Below are positions 18,433-27,052 of a stretch of 64,000 nt of DNA, piece after piece. A program made the translations under genes and the position numbers. A model generated the notes under the pieces. That model did no database searches and was not told the DNA's origin. It saw nothing but the letters and a program-made list of their open reading frames with translations. Every line of letters starts with the position of its first letter. Positions within the stretch are counted from its first letter, which is position 1. Location: assembly GCF_013177635.1 (NCBI RefSeq), contig NZ_CP030944.1, forward strand, positions 124,001 to 188,000. Direction: 5' to 3'. The DNA comes from Arcobacter aquimarinus (GTDB lineage Bacteria > Campylobacterota > Campylobacteria > Campylobacterales > Arcobacteraceae).

Positions 18433-20001
18433 ATGGAATTGGTTTATTTGTGGCTTGAAGAGTATAAAAATATAGAGAAACAAGGGTTTAATTTTTCTCC
18501 TAGGTTTGGGTGTGAATATGATGAAAAAAAGAATAAATTAGAAATTATTGATAAAGAAAAAACGGGTGAATTTTATCCTAAGAATTTTTTTGGTGATAAT
18601 ATAAATGTTACTGCTATTGTTGGAGAAAATGGGAGTGGGAAAAGTAGTTTACTGCTAGGAATTACCAATGATAAAATTTTAATAAAAAAAGATGAAGAGT
18701 TTTTTACTAATGATTTTAAAAGTAATAAGTATAATTTTAAAGAGATTAATAGAGAAAAAGATTATGATATTGTTTACTTAGATTACGATTTGATTAAATT
18801 ACATGAAGTAAAAGATTTTTGGGGTTATGCCTCTCAAAATATATATGATAAAAACTTATATAGAAAAATTGAAAATGCTTTTGGATGGGATTCAAATTTC
18901 AATATAGAAAAATTTAGAGAACATTTTTTTAATATTATTATTGACCAAATAGATTCTTTTGCTTTAAATATATTTTTTTACAATCCATTAAAAATAATTT
19001 TTGCTGATTATTTACATTCTATAACTGGTGAAGAAAAATTTGAACATATAAATAAACTTATAAAAGAAGTAGAAAAAAGTAATTTTACAAAAGAAAAGTT
19101 TTTAGTTTTTTTATATTCAAATATAAGTATGAAAGTTCCTCCTGATGTTCAGAAGGTAGATTTAATTCCTGAATTACTAAAAATTGAAAATGATATTATT
19201 GAAAATGCACATCATTATAAACTAGATAATATTGATGAAATTTATGAATTTTTAGAAGAATTAAATAATCATGAATTACTAATTGAAGAATTCAAAAGTA
19301 TATATAAAAAACACAAAAAAGCATTTTTAAAATTAATTGAAATAGGTTACTTAAGAATTGATTTTGAAGATGAAATTACTAGAAAGTATTTTGATTTAAG
19401 TTTTGGAGAAAGAAAACTTTTTACTGAAATGTTAATGATATTTGATGCAATAAGAAAAAATAATAGAAATGATATTTTAGTAGTTTTAGATGAACCTGAT
19501 TTAACACTTCATCCTGATTGGCAAAAAAAATATATAAATGAAATGATTAAATTACTATTAACTTTTTCAGACAAGAAATTTCATTTAATAATAACTTCCC
19601 ACTCCCCATTCATTCTTTCAGACCTACCAAAAGAAAATATAATATTCCTAGAAAAAGGAAAACAAGTTTATCCTTTTGAAGATGGAAAACAAACATTTGG
19701 AGCAAATATTCACACCTTACTTTCTCATGGATTTTTTATGAAAGATGGACTTATGGGTGAGTTTGCAAAAAGTAAGATAAATAATCTAATAGAAAATTTA
19801 AAAGATAGGAATTACAACCATTCAAATAAAGAAAAAGAGGAAATTCTCTCTGCTATAAAGATTATTGGAGAAGAATTTTTAAAAACAAAACTTTTAAATA
19901 TGTTTTATAAAAAGTATGATGATGATTTTATAAAAAAACAACGAAAAGAAGATTTACTTATTCAACAAGAAAAAATAAAAAAAGAGTTGGAAAATTTATG
20001 A
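18433..20001 (+). CDS. AAA/ABC-type ATPase of a Septu-like defence module (PtuA-like)
   Basis: Counting from the ATG at 18433: Walker A GENGSGKS at 64-71, ABC-type signature LSFGERKL at 322-329, Walker B with D353-E354 in LVVLDEPDLTLHPDW, and a switch histidine H390 in TSHSPF. A long helical insert of about 240 residues separates Walker A from the signature, as in SMC/RecF/OLD-like ATPases. The stop overlaps the start of an HNH nuclease gene. An ATPase followed by an overlapping HNH gene is the arrangement of Septu (PtuA-PtuB), also found as the effector of retron Ec78; no reverse transcriptase is present here. Assignment to Septu is inference; a different ATPase-nuclease family is possible. 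Confidence 0.78.
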   Translation: MELVYLWLEEYKNIEKQGFNFSPRFGCEYDEKKNKLEIIDKEKTGEFYPKNFFGDNINVTAIVGENGSGKSSLLLGITNDKILIKKDEEFFTNDFKSNKYNFKEINREKDYDIVYLDYDLIKLHEVKDFWGYASQNIYDKNLYRKIENAFGWDSNFNIEKFREHFFNIIIDQIDSFALNIFFYNPLKIIFADYLHSITGEEKFEHINKLIKEVEKSNFTKEKFLVFLYSNISMKVPPDVQKVDLIPELLKIENDIIENAHHYKLDNIDEIYEFLEELNNHELLIEEFKSIYKKHKKAFLKLIEIGYLRIDFEDEITRKYFDLSFGERKLFTEMLMIFDAIRKNNRNDILVVLDEPDLTLHPDWQKKYINEMIKLLLTFSDKKFHLIITSHSPFILSDLPKENIIFLEKGKQVYPFEDGKQTFGANIHTLLSHGFFMKDGLMGEFAKSKINNLIENLKDRNYNHSNKEKEEILSAIKIIGEEFLKTKLLNMFYKKYDDDFIKKQRKEDLLIQQEKIKKELENL

Positions 20002-20933
20002 TAAAAATTCCATATCCATCTCAATATGATTTAGATAATTATTTTGATGAGATAAAGACTGAACTTTTAAAGAGAATTAGATATATAAAATCTCAAAAAA
20101 ATATTAGTATTGATGATAAAAAATTTCGAGTTACAAATAAAATAAAGAAAATACTTGTATGGCTAGAAATTGAGAATAATTTAAAAAAATTAATCCAGTT
20201 AAAGCCAAATGATATGATTTGTTTAATAAAAGATATGTATAAAAAATTTCCTAAATCACATTATAAAAAAGAAAGTTTAAATAGAATCTTTTATAGAATT
20301 TTTGTTGATTATGGTTATGATAAAATAGATAAGTTAAAATTCATTCAGAAAATTAATCTTGGAAGTTGTCCTTATTGTAATAGAAATTATATTTTTTCTA
20401 TAAATAAAAAAGGTTCTGTTAAACCAGAAATTGACCATTTTTATCCAAAATCTATTTATCCTTATTTAGCAGTCTCATATTTCAATTTAATACCATCTTG
20501 TCCTACTTGTAATGGATTTGGTGTTAAAGAAGCAAAAGATACATTTTATGTTTATCCTATTTCAAATCCATATGAATTAAATGAAAATGATTTTAGATTT
20601 TCAATTAGTCCTGAAAGTATTGATTTTTTTAATGTTGAAAATAAAAAATATGATTTTAATAGCTTTGAAATTGAGTTATACGGTAATAAAGCAAATTTAG
20701 AAATCTTTAAATTAGAAGAACTTTATAAACAACATAAAGATATAGTTCTTGAACTTTTGATTAAGAAAGCTTATTATCCAAAAAGTTACATTAATGAATT
20801 AAAAGGTTTTGGATTTAGTGAGGATGAAGTTTATAGATATTTATTTAGTAATTATCTAAAAGAAGAAGACTTACACAAACGCCCACTTTCAAAACTAATA
20901 AAAGATATAAGTGAAGAGTTAGATTTGATATAA
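19998..20933 (+). CDS. HNH endonuclease of a Septu-like defence module (PtuB-like)
   Basis: A 311-residue protein with a zinc-supported HNH core: CxxC at C124/C127 (CPYCNRNY), the catalytic pair D146-H147 (EIDHFYPKS), N163 (YFNLIPSC) and a second CxxC at C168/C171 (CPTCNG). The CPYC...EIDHFYPK...NLIPSC layout is the PtuB/HNH-type found beside AAA ATPases. The ATG overlaps the last codon of the ATPase gene, so the two are translationally coupled. The N-terminal 115 and C-terminal 140 residues are helical with no motif I recognise. A 10-base terminator stem covers its stop codon. Confidence 0.8.
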   Translation: MIKIPYPSQYDLDNYFDEIKTELLKRIRYIKSQKNISIDDKKFRVTNKIKKILVWLEIENNLKKLIQLKPNDMICLIKDMYKKFPKSHYKKESLNRIFYRIFVDYGYDKIDKLKFIQKINLGSCPYCNRNYIFSINKKGSVKPEIDHFYPKSIYPYLAVSYFNLIPSCPTCNGFGVKEAKDTFYVYPISNPYELNENDFRFSISPESIDFFNVENKKYDFNSFEIELYGNKANLEIFKLEELYKQHKDIVLELLIKKAYYPKSYINELKGFGFSEDEVYRYLFSNYLKEEDLHKRPLSKLIKDISEELDLI

Positions 20934-20951
20934 AATCAAATCTAGCTTTTT
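20920..20951 (+). terminator. Terminator of the ATPase-HNH operon
   Basis: TAGATTTGAT (20920-20929), loop ATAAA, ATCAAATCTA (20935-20944), then GCTTTTT. The perfect 10-base stem spans the stop codon. Confidence 0.75.
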
Positions 20952-20956
20952 ATATC

Positions 20957-21499
20957 TTAAAGCCCAAAAGTTACCAAAAGTTCTGAATCTTCGATTTTTA
21001 CATCTTTTACAAAAGAGCCTTTGAAAGATGATTTATCGATTTTATAAACGGGAATCGTATTAAAAATATTATCAACGATAGGTTTTATATTTGCTACAAC
21101 ATTATCTAAGATTGTTTTATCGATATTTAGATTTGTCATTTTTAATTCATTTAGTTCAATATCTTTTAGATAAATTGCTGATTTTTCTTTATCAAAATAT
21201 GGTATTCCACTAAAAGTTAACGTTCCATTTGAGTTTGGTATAAAAATAGCAGAGATATTTAGATTTATATTTGCACTTAGTCTATTTGTTCCATCTTTTA
21301 TAAACAGATGAGGTTTTAAAAGTTCGATATTTGCAACTACAAAATCTTGTCTTATTGGGAACTCTTGTGAAAAGTTGTTTAGTTCGCTTTCTTGAACTTT
21401 TAAAGTCAATCCATCACCATCAAATTTTTTTATACAAGCAGTAAAAAATATAAGTGAAAATAAAACCAATAGTAAATGAAATTTTTTTTGAATGTACAT
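20957..21499 (-). CDS. DUF1439/YceB-like lipoprotein
   Basis: The N-terminus (LLLVLFSLIFFTACIKKF) is a lipoprotein signal with lipobox FTAC. The mature domain has alternating beta strands (VANIELLKPHLFI, LSANINLNISAIFIP, GTLTFSGIPYFDKEKSAIYLKDIELN) and ends with a pair of helices, as in the YceB/DUF1439 tubular lipid-binding-like fold. The family's role is not firmly known. It is convergent with the nuclease gene and divergent from the lipid transporter genes, so a link to envelope lipid transport is possible but unproved. Confidence 0.75.
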   Translation of the reverse strand: MYIQKKFHLLLVLFSLIFFTACIKKFDGDGLTLKVQESELNNFSQEFPIRQDFVVANIELLKPHLFIKDGTNRLSANINLNISAIFIPNSNGTLTFSGIPYFDKEKSAIYLKDIELNELKMTNLNIDKTILDNVVANIKPIVDNIFNTIPVYKIDKSSFKGSFVKDVKIEDSELLVTFGL

Positions 21500-21599
21500 T
21501 TTTTGCCTTTAAAATTTTAATGAAATAATACTAAGATAAATAAAAAGTTGGCTTTTTTATTATTTGACTTAAAATAAACATTGGGATAAAATCATTTCT

Positions 21600-22709
21600 A
21601 TGAATACTTATTTTGAAATAAAAAATTTACAAAACAATACTTTTGAACTTTTGTTATTTGATATTTGGACAAAAGAAAATTTAAATAAAATTATACAAAA
21701 TTTAGAAAAAATGCAGATACCAAAAAACGCATCTTTGGTTGTAGATTTTGAAAATCTAAAAGAGTGTGATAGTAGTGCTGTTATATATTTGATTTCATTT
21801 GTAAAAAGATTTTCAAAAGATTCAGTATTTTTGAAAAATAGCCAAAACTATCAAAAAATTTATACTTTTTATGAAAAACATTATCAAGATAGTTTTGATG
21901 AAATAGAAAATAAAAACCAATTTATAGAAAACATAGGAAGAAAAACCTATGAATTTTACAAAGGAAGTAAAGCTTTTATTGATTTTATTGGAAAAGTTTT
22001 TTATTTTTTTATTCACTCTTTATTTAATCCAACAAAAATAAGATTTAAAGCTACACTAAAATATATAGAAACATCAGCTTTAAATGCACTTTTAATTGTG
22101 GCGGTTACCTCTTTTTTGGTGGGAGTGGTTATTGCTTATCAAGGAGCAGTTCAACTAGAAAAATTTGGAGCAAATATTTTTGTAGTTGAAATGATAGCTA
22201 TTACAATGTTTAGAGAAATTGCGCCACTTGTTACAGCTATAGTAATAGCAGGAAGAAGTGCTAGTGCATATACAGCTGAAATCGGTGCTATGAAAATAAC
22301 AGAAGAGATAGATGCTATGAGAACTATGAATTTTGAACCAACACTTTTTTTGACTCTTCCTAGAATTTTTGCTTTATGTATATCTTTGCCTTTGTTGGTA
22401 TTTTTTGCTGATGTTGTGGGAGTTTTTGGAGGAATGGTTATTGCTTATACTCATTTGGATGTCTCTTTTTTAGAGTTTATTACAAGATTACACAATGAAG
22501 TTGCTCTAAAACATTTTGTTTTAGGGATTTTTAAAGCTGTTTTTTTTGGTTTTGCTATTGCAATAATTGGTTGTTATAGAGGTTTTCAAGTACAAAATAA
22601 CACTACAAGCATAGGAAAATTTACAACAATAAGTGTTGTAAATGCTATTTTTGTTGTGATTTTAATTGATGCAGTTTTCTCTGTAATATTTACTCAAATG
22701 GGAATATAA
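21600..22709 (+). CDS. MlaE-type ABC permease with N-terminal STAS-like domain
   Basis: A 369-residue permease of the phospholipid/MCE transporter family. The first 90 residues resemble a STAS domain (NASLVVDFENLKECDSSAVIYLISF), followed by the MlaE membrane domain with an EIGAMKITEEIDAMRTM cytoplasmic loop that contacts the ATPase. First of four adjacent genes coding for an MCE transporter; I recall a matching iamB-iamA locus in Campylobacter jejuni. It would move phospholipids between the inner and outer membrane; direction cannot be inferred. Confidence 0.92.
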   Translation: MNTYFEIKNLQNNTFELLLFDIWTKENLNKIIQNLEKMQIPKNASLVVDFENLKECDSSAVIYLISFVKRFSKDSVFLKNSQNYQKIYTFYEKHYQDSFDEIENKNQFIENIGRKTYEFYKGSKAFIDFIGKVFYFFIHSLFNPTKIRFKATLKYIETSALNALLIVAVTSFLVGVVIAYQGAVQLEKFGANIFVVEMIAITMFREIAPLVTAIVIAGRSASAYTAEIGAMKITEEIDAMRTMNFEPTLFLTLPRIFALCISLPLLVFFADVVGVFGGMVIAYTHLDVSFLEFITRLHNEVALKHFVLGIFKAVFFGFAIAIIGCYRGFQVQNNTTSIGKFTTISVVNAIFVVILIDAVFSVIFTQMGI

Positions 22710-23447
22710 ATGTCGATTATAAAAGTAGAAAACCTAAGTACAGCTTTTGGGGATAATTTAGTTCATAATAATATCTCTTTTGAGGTAAATAAAGGTGAGA
22801 TTTTTGGAGTTTTAGGTGGAAGTGGCTCAGGAAAAAGTGTATTAGTAAAACAAATAGTGATGCTAAATGAGATTCAAAAAGGTACAATAAAAATCTTTGA
22901 TAAGGATATTTCAAAACTTTCTCTTGATGAAACCAAAGAGATAAAACTAAACTTTTCATATCTTTTTCAGTTCGGAGCTTTATACTCTTTTTTGAATGTG
23001 ATAGAAAATATAAGTGTTATGCTAAAAGAGTACACAAACTTACCAAAAGATTTGATAGAAAAGATAGCATATACAAATCTTGATATTGTAGGACTTCCAA
23101 AAAGAGTAGCAAAACTTTATCCTTCTGAATTAAGTGGTGGAATGAAAAAAAGAGTAGCTTTAGCAAGAAGTCTTGCTATGCAACCAAAGATTTTGTTTTT
23201 GGATGAACCAACAAGTGGATTAGACCCTGCTAGTACACAACAGATAAATGAACTATTACTTTATTTAAAAAATAGTTTAGATATGACAACAGTTATTATA
23301 ACTCACGATTTAGAGACTATAAAAACTGTGCTTGATAGATTTATAATTATCAAAAAAGATAAAATTTTTGATGGAAATATATCAAAAGCTATGAATTCAG
23401 ATGATGAGTTTATAAAAGATTTTTTAACAAATAAAAAGGCTATGTAA
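22710..23447 (+). CDS. MlaF-type ABC transporter ATPase
   Basis: A 245-residue ATPase starting directly after the permease stop. Walker A is GGSGSGKSVLV, the signature is LSGGMKKRVALARSLA (typical of MlaF), Walker B is ILFLDEPTSGLDP and the switch histidine is in VIITHDLETI. It powers the MCE transporter with the permease before it and the MCE protein after it. Confidence 0.93.
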   Translation: MSIIKVENLSTAFGDNLVHNNISFEVNKGEIFGVLGGSGSGKSVLVKQIVMLNEIQKGTIKIFDKDISKLSLDETKEIKLNFSYLFQFGALYSFLNVIENISVMLKEYTNLPKDLIEKIAYTNLDIVGLPKRVAKLYPSELSGGMKKRVALARSLAMQPKILFLDEPTSGLDPASTQQINELLLYLKNSLDMTTVIITHDLETIKTVLDRFIIIKKDKIFDGNISKAMNSDDEFIKDFLTNKKAM

Positions 23448-24349
23448 TGGATACTAAAATTAATTTTTTCAAAATAGGAATATTTGTTTCAACTTTTTTT
23501 GTTCTTCTTGTTTTTGCAATATTTTGGTTAGGAAAATATGGATTAGAAGATAAAAAATATGATGAATATTCTATCTTTTTTTCTGAATCAATTTCGGGAT
23601 TAAATATAGGTTCTTCTATAAAATTTATGGGATTTGAAGTGGGAACTGTAAAAACAATAAAGATAAATCCAACAAATTCAGAAGAGATACAAATAGATAT
23701 TCAAATTCAAAAAGGTACACCTATTAAAGAAGATAATTATGCAATTTTAGGAAATCTTGGAATTACTGGACTTAAATATATTGAGTTAAAAGGTGGAAGT
23801 AACAATTCAAATCTTTTGAGTGAAAATGAAAATGGAATAAAAGTTATAAAATCAAGAACATCCGCTTTGACGACTTTTGTGGATTCAACTGAAGATATTA
23901 CAAAAGAGATAATGATTTTATTATCTCAAATAAAAAAAGTTTTAAATGATGAAAATGTTTCAAAATTCTCTTCTCTTTTATCAAAAAGTGAAAGAAGTAT
24001 GGAAAATATAGAACAATTTTCTAGTTATTTAGTAAAAAATGAAGAAAAAATTGATGAGGTTTTAAAATCAATAAATGAACTCACAAAAAAAGGTGGAAGT
24101 TCTTTTGATGCGATGAAAAATACAGCAAATAATTTTACTAATTTATCAAATGAGTTAAAGAACGAGTTAGACAAGGGAACATTTGATTTTAAAGGTATGA
24201 CACAAGAAAGCTTAGATAATCTAAATAGAGTTTTAAATGGTTTAGAAAATAGTTTGATACAAACCCAAAATCTAATAAATAACATCAATGAAAGTCCAAG
24301 TGATTTAATACTAAAACAAAAAAATATAAAATATGGACCAGGAGAATAA
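23447..24349 (+). CDS. MlaD-type MCE substrate-binding protein
   Basis: A 300-residue protein with one N-terminal membrane helix (about 7-25), a single MCE domain (about 38-120: FFSESISGLNIGSSIKFMGFEVGTVKTI, GNLGITGLKYIEL) and a long helical C-terminal part that should extend into the periplasm. MCE proteins form hexameric rings that pass lipids. Its ATG overlaps the stop of the ATPase gene. Confidence 0.92.
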   Translation: MDTKINFFKIGIFVSTFFVLLVFAIFWLGKYGLEDKKYDEYSIFFSESISGLNIGSSIKFMGFEVGTVKTIKINPTNSEEIQIDIQIQKGTPIKEDNYAILGNLGITGLKYIELKGGSNNSNLLSENENGIKVIKSRTSALTTFVDSTEDITKEIMILLSQIKKVLNDENVSKFSSLLSKSERSMENIEQFSSYLVKNEEKIDEVLKSINELTKKGGSSFDAMKNTANNFTNLSNELKNELDKGTFDFKGMTQESLDNLNRVLNGLENSLIQTQNLINNINESPSDLILKQKNIKYGPGE

Positions 24350-24350
24350 G

Positions 24351-24956
24351 ATGAAACAAAATAAAATCATATTTACATTTAAAAACACTCTTTTAGTTTT
24401 TATAATTTGCTCATTTTTTGTAGGATGTAATTTAAAACAAAATAGTATTGATATAAATCATTATGCTATTTTATTTAAAGCAAAAGAGTTAAATGAAAAT
24501 AAGAAGTTAAATAATATTTTTATAGAAGAGCCAAATATAAATAGAAGTTTCAATTCAAATTCGATTTTTTATACTACAAAACCATTTTTATTTGAAGAGT
24601 ATGCAAAAAATAAATGGATAAATCTTCCAAGTAGTATGATTTATAATCAACTTATTGATTCATTTAATACAAGTAAGATTTTTGCAAATGTAATTTCAAG
24701 AGATTCAAAAATAGAGCATAGATATAGATTAAAAAGTGAAATAATAAAACTTTATCATAGTTTTGAAGAAGATAAATCATACGCTATTTTAAAAGTAAAG
24801 TTTGATTTGATTGAAGATAAAAAGATTATAAAATCATTTACTTATGATAAAAAGATATTATCTAATTCAAATAACCCTTATGGTTTTGTAGAGTCTATAA
24901 ATAAAGGATTTGAAGAGAGTATAAATGATTTGTTATTTAATATTTCTAAAATCTAA
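24351..24956 (+). CDS. Lipoprotein partner of the MCE transporter (PqiC/ABC auxiliary-like)
   Basis: A lipoprotein with signal and lipobox FVGC, followed by a domain with the pattern of ABC-type transport auxiliary lipoproteins (HYAILFKA..., FEEYAKNKWINLPSSMIYNQLIDSFNTSKIFANVIS...). Such proteins accompany MCE systems and may form the outer-membrane end. I choose the ATG at 24351 because AGGAG at 24339-24343 is well placed; an ATG at 24333 would lie inside the previous gene. It ends 4 bases past the stop of the convergent AbrB-like gene. Confidence 0.8.
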   Translation: MKQNKIIFTFKNTLLVFIICSFFVGCNLKQNSIDINHYAILFKAKELNENKKLNNIFIEEPNINRSFNSNSIFYTTKPFLFEEYAKNKWINLPSSMIYNQLIDSFNTSKIFANVISRDSKIEHRYRLKSEIIKLYHSFEEDKSYAILKVKFDLIEDKKIIKSFTYDKKILSNSNNPYGFVESINKGFEESINDLLFNISKI

Positions 24957-26002
24957 TCTTTGAATTTTTTTGCAATAATTGGAGCAATATTCATAACAAT
25001 AAAAAGTCTTACTATATGATGTAAAGTTATATAAGGAAGATTTGCTCCTACTAAAATAGCAATTAGATTTATTTCAGATTGCCCACCTGGTCCAAAAGCC
25101 AAAAGAGTTGAAACAATTGGAAAATTAAATAAATAATAACTAATCAATACAAATAGTGTACATAAAATTATCAAAATAATAAAATGTCCAAAAGTTGAAA
25201 AGAGAGTTTTTACAATAGTTTTTAATTCCACACCTTTAAATGTAAAACCTATAATTGTTCCAAATACAACTTGTACAAATTTTAAAAATTCATCTGGAAC
25301 AATAGTTGTTATAAGTCCTGTTGAATGTACAAATATACTTATAATCATAGGACCAATAAGTAAAGCAGCAGTTACTTTATATCTTTTAGCAACAATAGCT
25401 CCTATATATCCTAATATTAAAAGAATAAAAAATTCAAATAGATTTATTTCTAAAATAGGTGTAGTAATTAGTTTATTTCCACTAATATCTATATCAAAGC
25501 CATATTGAATTATCAATGGAATAGAAATGACCACAAAAAAAAGTCTTGAACTTTGCATAAGAGTTATTTTTGTAATGTTTGCTTTAATCTCTTCTCCTAT
25601 TATTACCATTTCTATAACACCACCTGGCATAGAGCCTAAATATGAAGTTTTAATATCATATTTTAAAAGTTTGTGATAATAATAAGTTCCTAAGACTATT
25701 GTTAAAATGGTAAAAGGAATTACAAGTAATAAACTAAAAAAATAAACACCTATATAATCTAAAATTTCAGGAGTAAAGGCACTTCCTATTGTAAGACCAA
25801 TTAAAATCCGTGCAGGAGGAGAAAAAGTCTTTGGACTAATAATGGGTATTTTTTCAAATCTCATAGCAATTGTAGTTGCAAAAATTGAGCCTAAAAGCCA
25901 AGGAAGAGGTAAATGTAAATATATAAATAATACTGAACCACAAGTTCCAATAAATAGTGCAAGTAACATTTGTAAAAGTGATTTATAATTTATATTTATC
26001 AT
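24953..26002 (-). CDS. AbrB-family (AbrB duplication) membrane protein
   Basis: A 349-residue integral membrane protein of about ten helices with the repeated glycine- and proline-rich GxMPGGVIEM (first half) and FGPGGQSEINLIAI (second half) motifs of the AbrB/AmoA-like permease family. Despite the name these are not DNA-binding proteins; their substrate is not established, although small organic compounds have been suggested. It is 9 bases downstream of an HxlR regulator gene, with which it probably forms an operon. Confidence 0.85.
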   Translation of the reverse strand: MININYKSLLQMLLALFIGTCGSVLFIYLHLPLPWLLGSIFATTIAMRFEKIPIISPKTFSPPARILIGLTIGSAFTPEILDYIGVYFFSLLLVIPFTILTIVLGTYYYHKLLKYDIKTSYLGSMPGGVIEMVIIGEEIKANITKITLMQSSRLFFVVISIPLIIQYGFDIDISGNKLITTPILEINLFEFFILLILGYIGAIVAKRYKVTAALLIGPMIISIFVHSTGLITTIVPDEFLKFVQVVFGTIIGFTFKGVELKTIVKTLFSTFGHFIILIILCTLFVLISYYLFNFPIVSTLLAFGPGGQSEINLIAILVGANLPYITLHHIVRLFIVMNIAPIIAKKFKD

Positions 26003-26011
26003 TCTAAAAAT

Positions 26012-26356
26012 TTATATACATTGGCAAAGTTCAGGTTTATCTTTTGAACCCCATTCACACATAGAATTTAATATTGGAATCAAAGATTTACCTTTTTCAG
26101 AAAGACTATATTCTACTTTTGGAGGAATAGAAGGATATTCTTTTCTTATAATCAATTTATCTTGTTCTAGTTCTTTTAGCTGAGAACTAAGCATTTTATA
26201 TGTAATTGAGCCAATTTTTCTTTGTAATTCGTTGTATCTTATTATTTTATATTCATCTAATAAATATAAAATCACCATTTTCCATTTACCTGAAATTAGA
26301 GATAAGGTATATCCAAAAGGTGTGTCTATTAGGGGTTGGAATTCTCTTTTTTTCAT
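26012..26356 (-). CDS. HxlR-family winged-helix transcription regulator
   Basis: A 114-residue regulator with the HxlR layout: TLSLISGKWKMVILYLL, YNELQRKIGSITYKMLSSQLKELEQDKLIIRKEYPSIPPKVEYSLSEKG in order. The conserved N-terminal Cys-Pro of many redox-sensing relatives is replaced by Thr-Pro; instead two cysteines sit at the very end (ELCQCI) and one in SMCEWG. It is divergent from a flavodoxin-fold reductase and upstream of the AbrB-like gene, and likely controls one or both. Confidence 0.9.
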   Translation of the reverse strand: MKKREFQPLIDTPFGYTLSLISGKWKMVILYLLDEYKIIRYNELQRKIGSITYKMLSSQLKELEQDKLIIRKEYPSIPPKVEYSLSEKGKSLIPILNSMCEWGSKDKPELCQCI

Positions 26357-26377
26357 TTTACACTTTCATTTTCGATA

Positions 26378-26400
26378 GTATATTACATAAATGTACATAC
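26378..26400. promoter_or_regulatory. Inverted repeat, candidate HxlR operator
   Basis: GTATATTACAT (26378-26388), AA, ATGTACATAC (26391-26400): a near-perfect inverted repeat with one extra base, lying 22 bases upstream of the HxlR start and about 60 bases before the divergent reductase gene. Confidence 0.5.
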
Positions 26401-26459
26401 TTACATTATATTTTTAATTTGACTACAATTCTATCAAAATATATTAAAAGGATTTAAAT

Positions 26460-26984
26460 ATGAAGAAAATATTATTAAATTTGGTTCATCCAGATATTAA
26501 TCAATCAGTAGTAAATAAAAGATTATTGGATGGAATAAAAGATTTAGAAAATATAACAATCAATAATTTGTATCAAAAGTATCCTGATTTTAAAATAGAT
26601 GCAAAAGTTGAACAAAAATTACTTGAAGAAAATGATATTATTCTTTTTCAATTTCCTATGTATTGGTTTAGTTCACCTGCTCTTTTAAAAGAGTGGTTTG
26701 ATGTAGTTTTAGAGGCTGGATTTGCTTATGGTGGAAGTTATAAATTAGCAGATAAATCTTTTGCTGTTGCAGTTAGTTGTGGTGGTTCAAAAGAAGCATT
26801 TAGTGAGACAGGAAAAGAGAAAAAAATAGTGGAAGAGTTTTTATATCCTTTTGAAATTACAGCAAATTACGTAAAAATGAATTATAGAAAACCTTATATT
26901 ACTTATGATGCTGAAGCAGGATTAAGTGAAGAAACTTTAAATTTATATGTAAAAGAGTATGTAAAATATATAAAAGAGCTGTGA
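26460..26984 (+). CDS. NAD(P)H dehydrogenase (quinone)-like flavoprotein, KefF/MdaB type
   Basis: A 174-residue flavodoxin-fold reductase. The N-terminal segment KILLNLVHPDINQSVVNKRLL is the FMN/FAD phosphate-binding region, LLEENDIILFQFPMYWFSSPALLKEWFDVVLEAGFAYG is the family core, and AVAVSCGGSKEAFS contacts the flavin. Such enzymes reduce quinones by two electrons. Divergent from the HxlR regulator, a classic pairing for stress-induced reductases. AAAGG precedes the ATG. Confidence 0.9.
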   Translation: MKKILLNLVHPDINQSVVNKRLLDGIKDLENITINNLYQKYPDFKIDAKVEQKLLEENDIILFQFPMYWFSSPALLKEWFDVVLEAGFAYGGSYKLADKSFAVAVSCGGSKEAFSETGKEKKIVEEFLYPFEITANYVKMNYRKPYITYDAEAGLSEETLNLYVKEYVKYIKEL

Positions 26985-27010
26985 TTTTTAATTAAAAGTT
27001 TTAAAGTTGA

Positions 27011-27045
27011 TTGCTACTCTAGATTAAAAAATCTAGAGTAAGCAA
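27011..27045. terminator. Long convergent hairpin
   Basis: TTGCTACTCTAGATT (27011-27025), AAAA, then AATCTAGAGTAAGCAA (27030-27045): a 15-base stem with a single bulged A, between two convergent genes. T tracts are poor, so it may be a 3'-end protector rather than a simple terminator. Confidence 0.65.
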
Positions 27046-27052
27046 GAAGAAA

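Noticed and set aside
18433-20933. Retron Ec78-type system (PtuAB with reverse transcriptase)
   Set aside because: No reverse transcriptase gene or structured non-coding RNA is seen on either side; flanking genes are unrelated.
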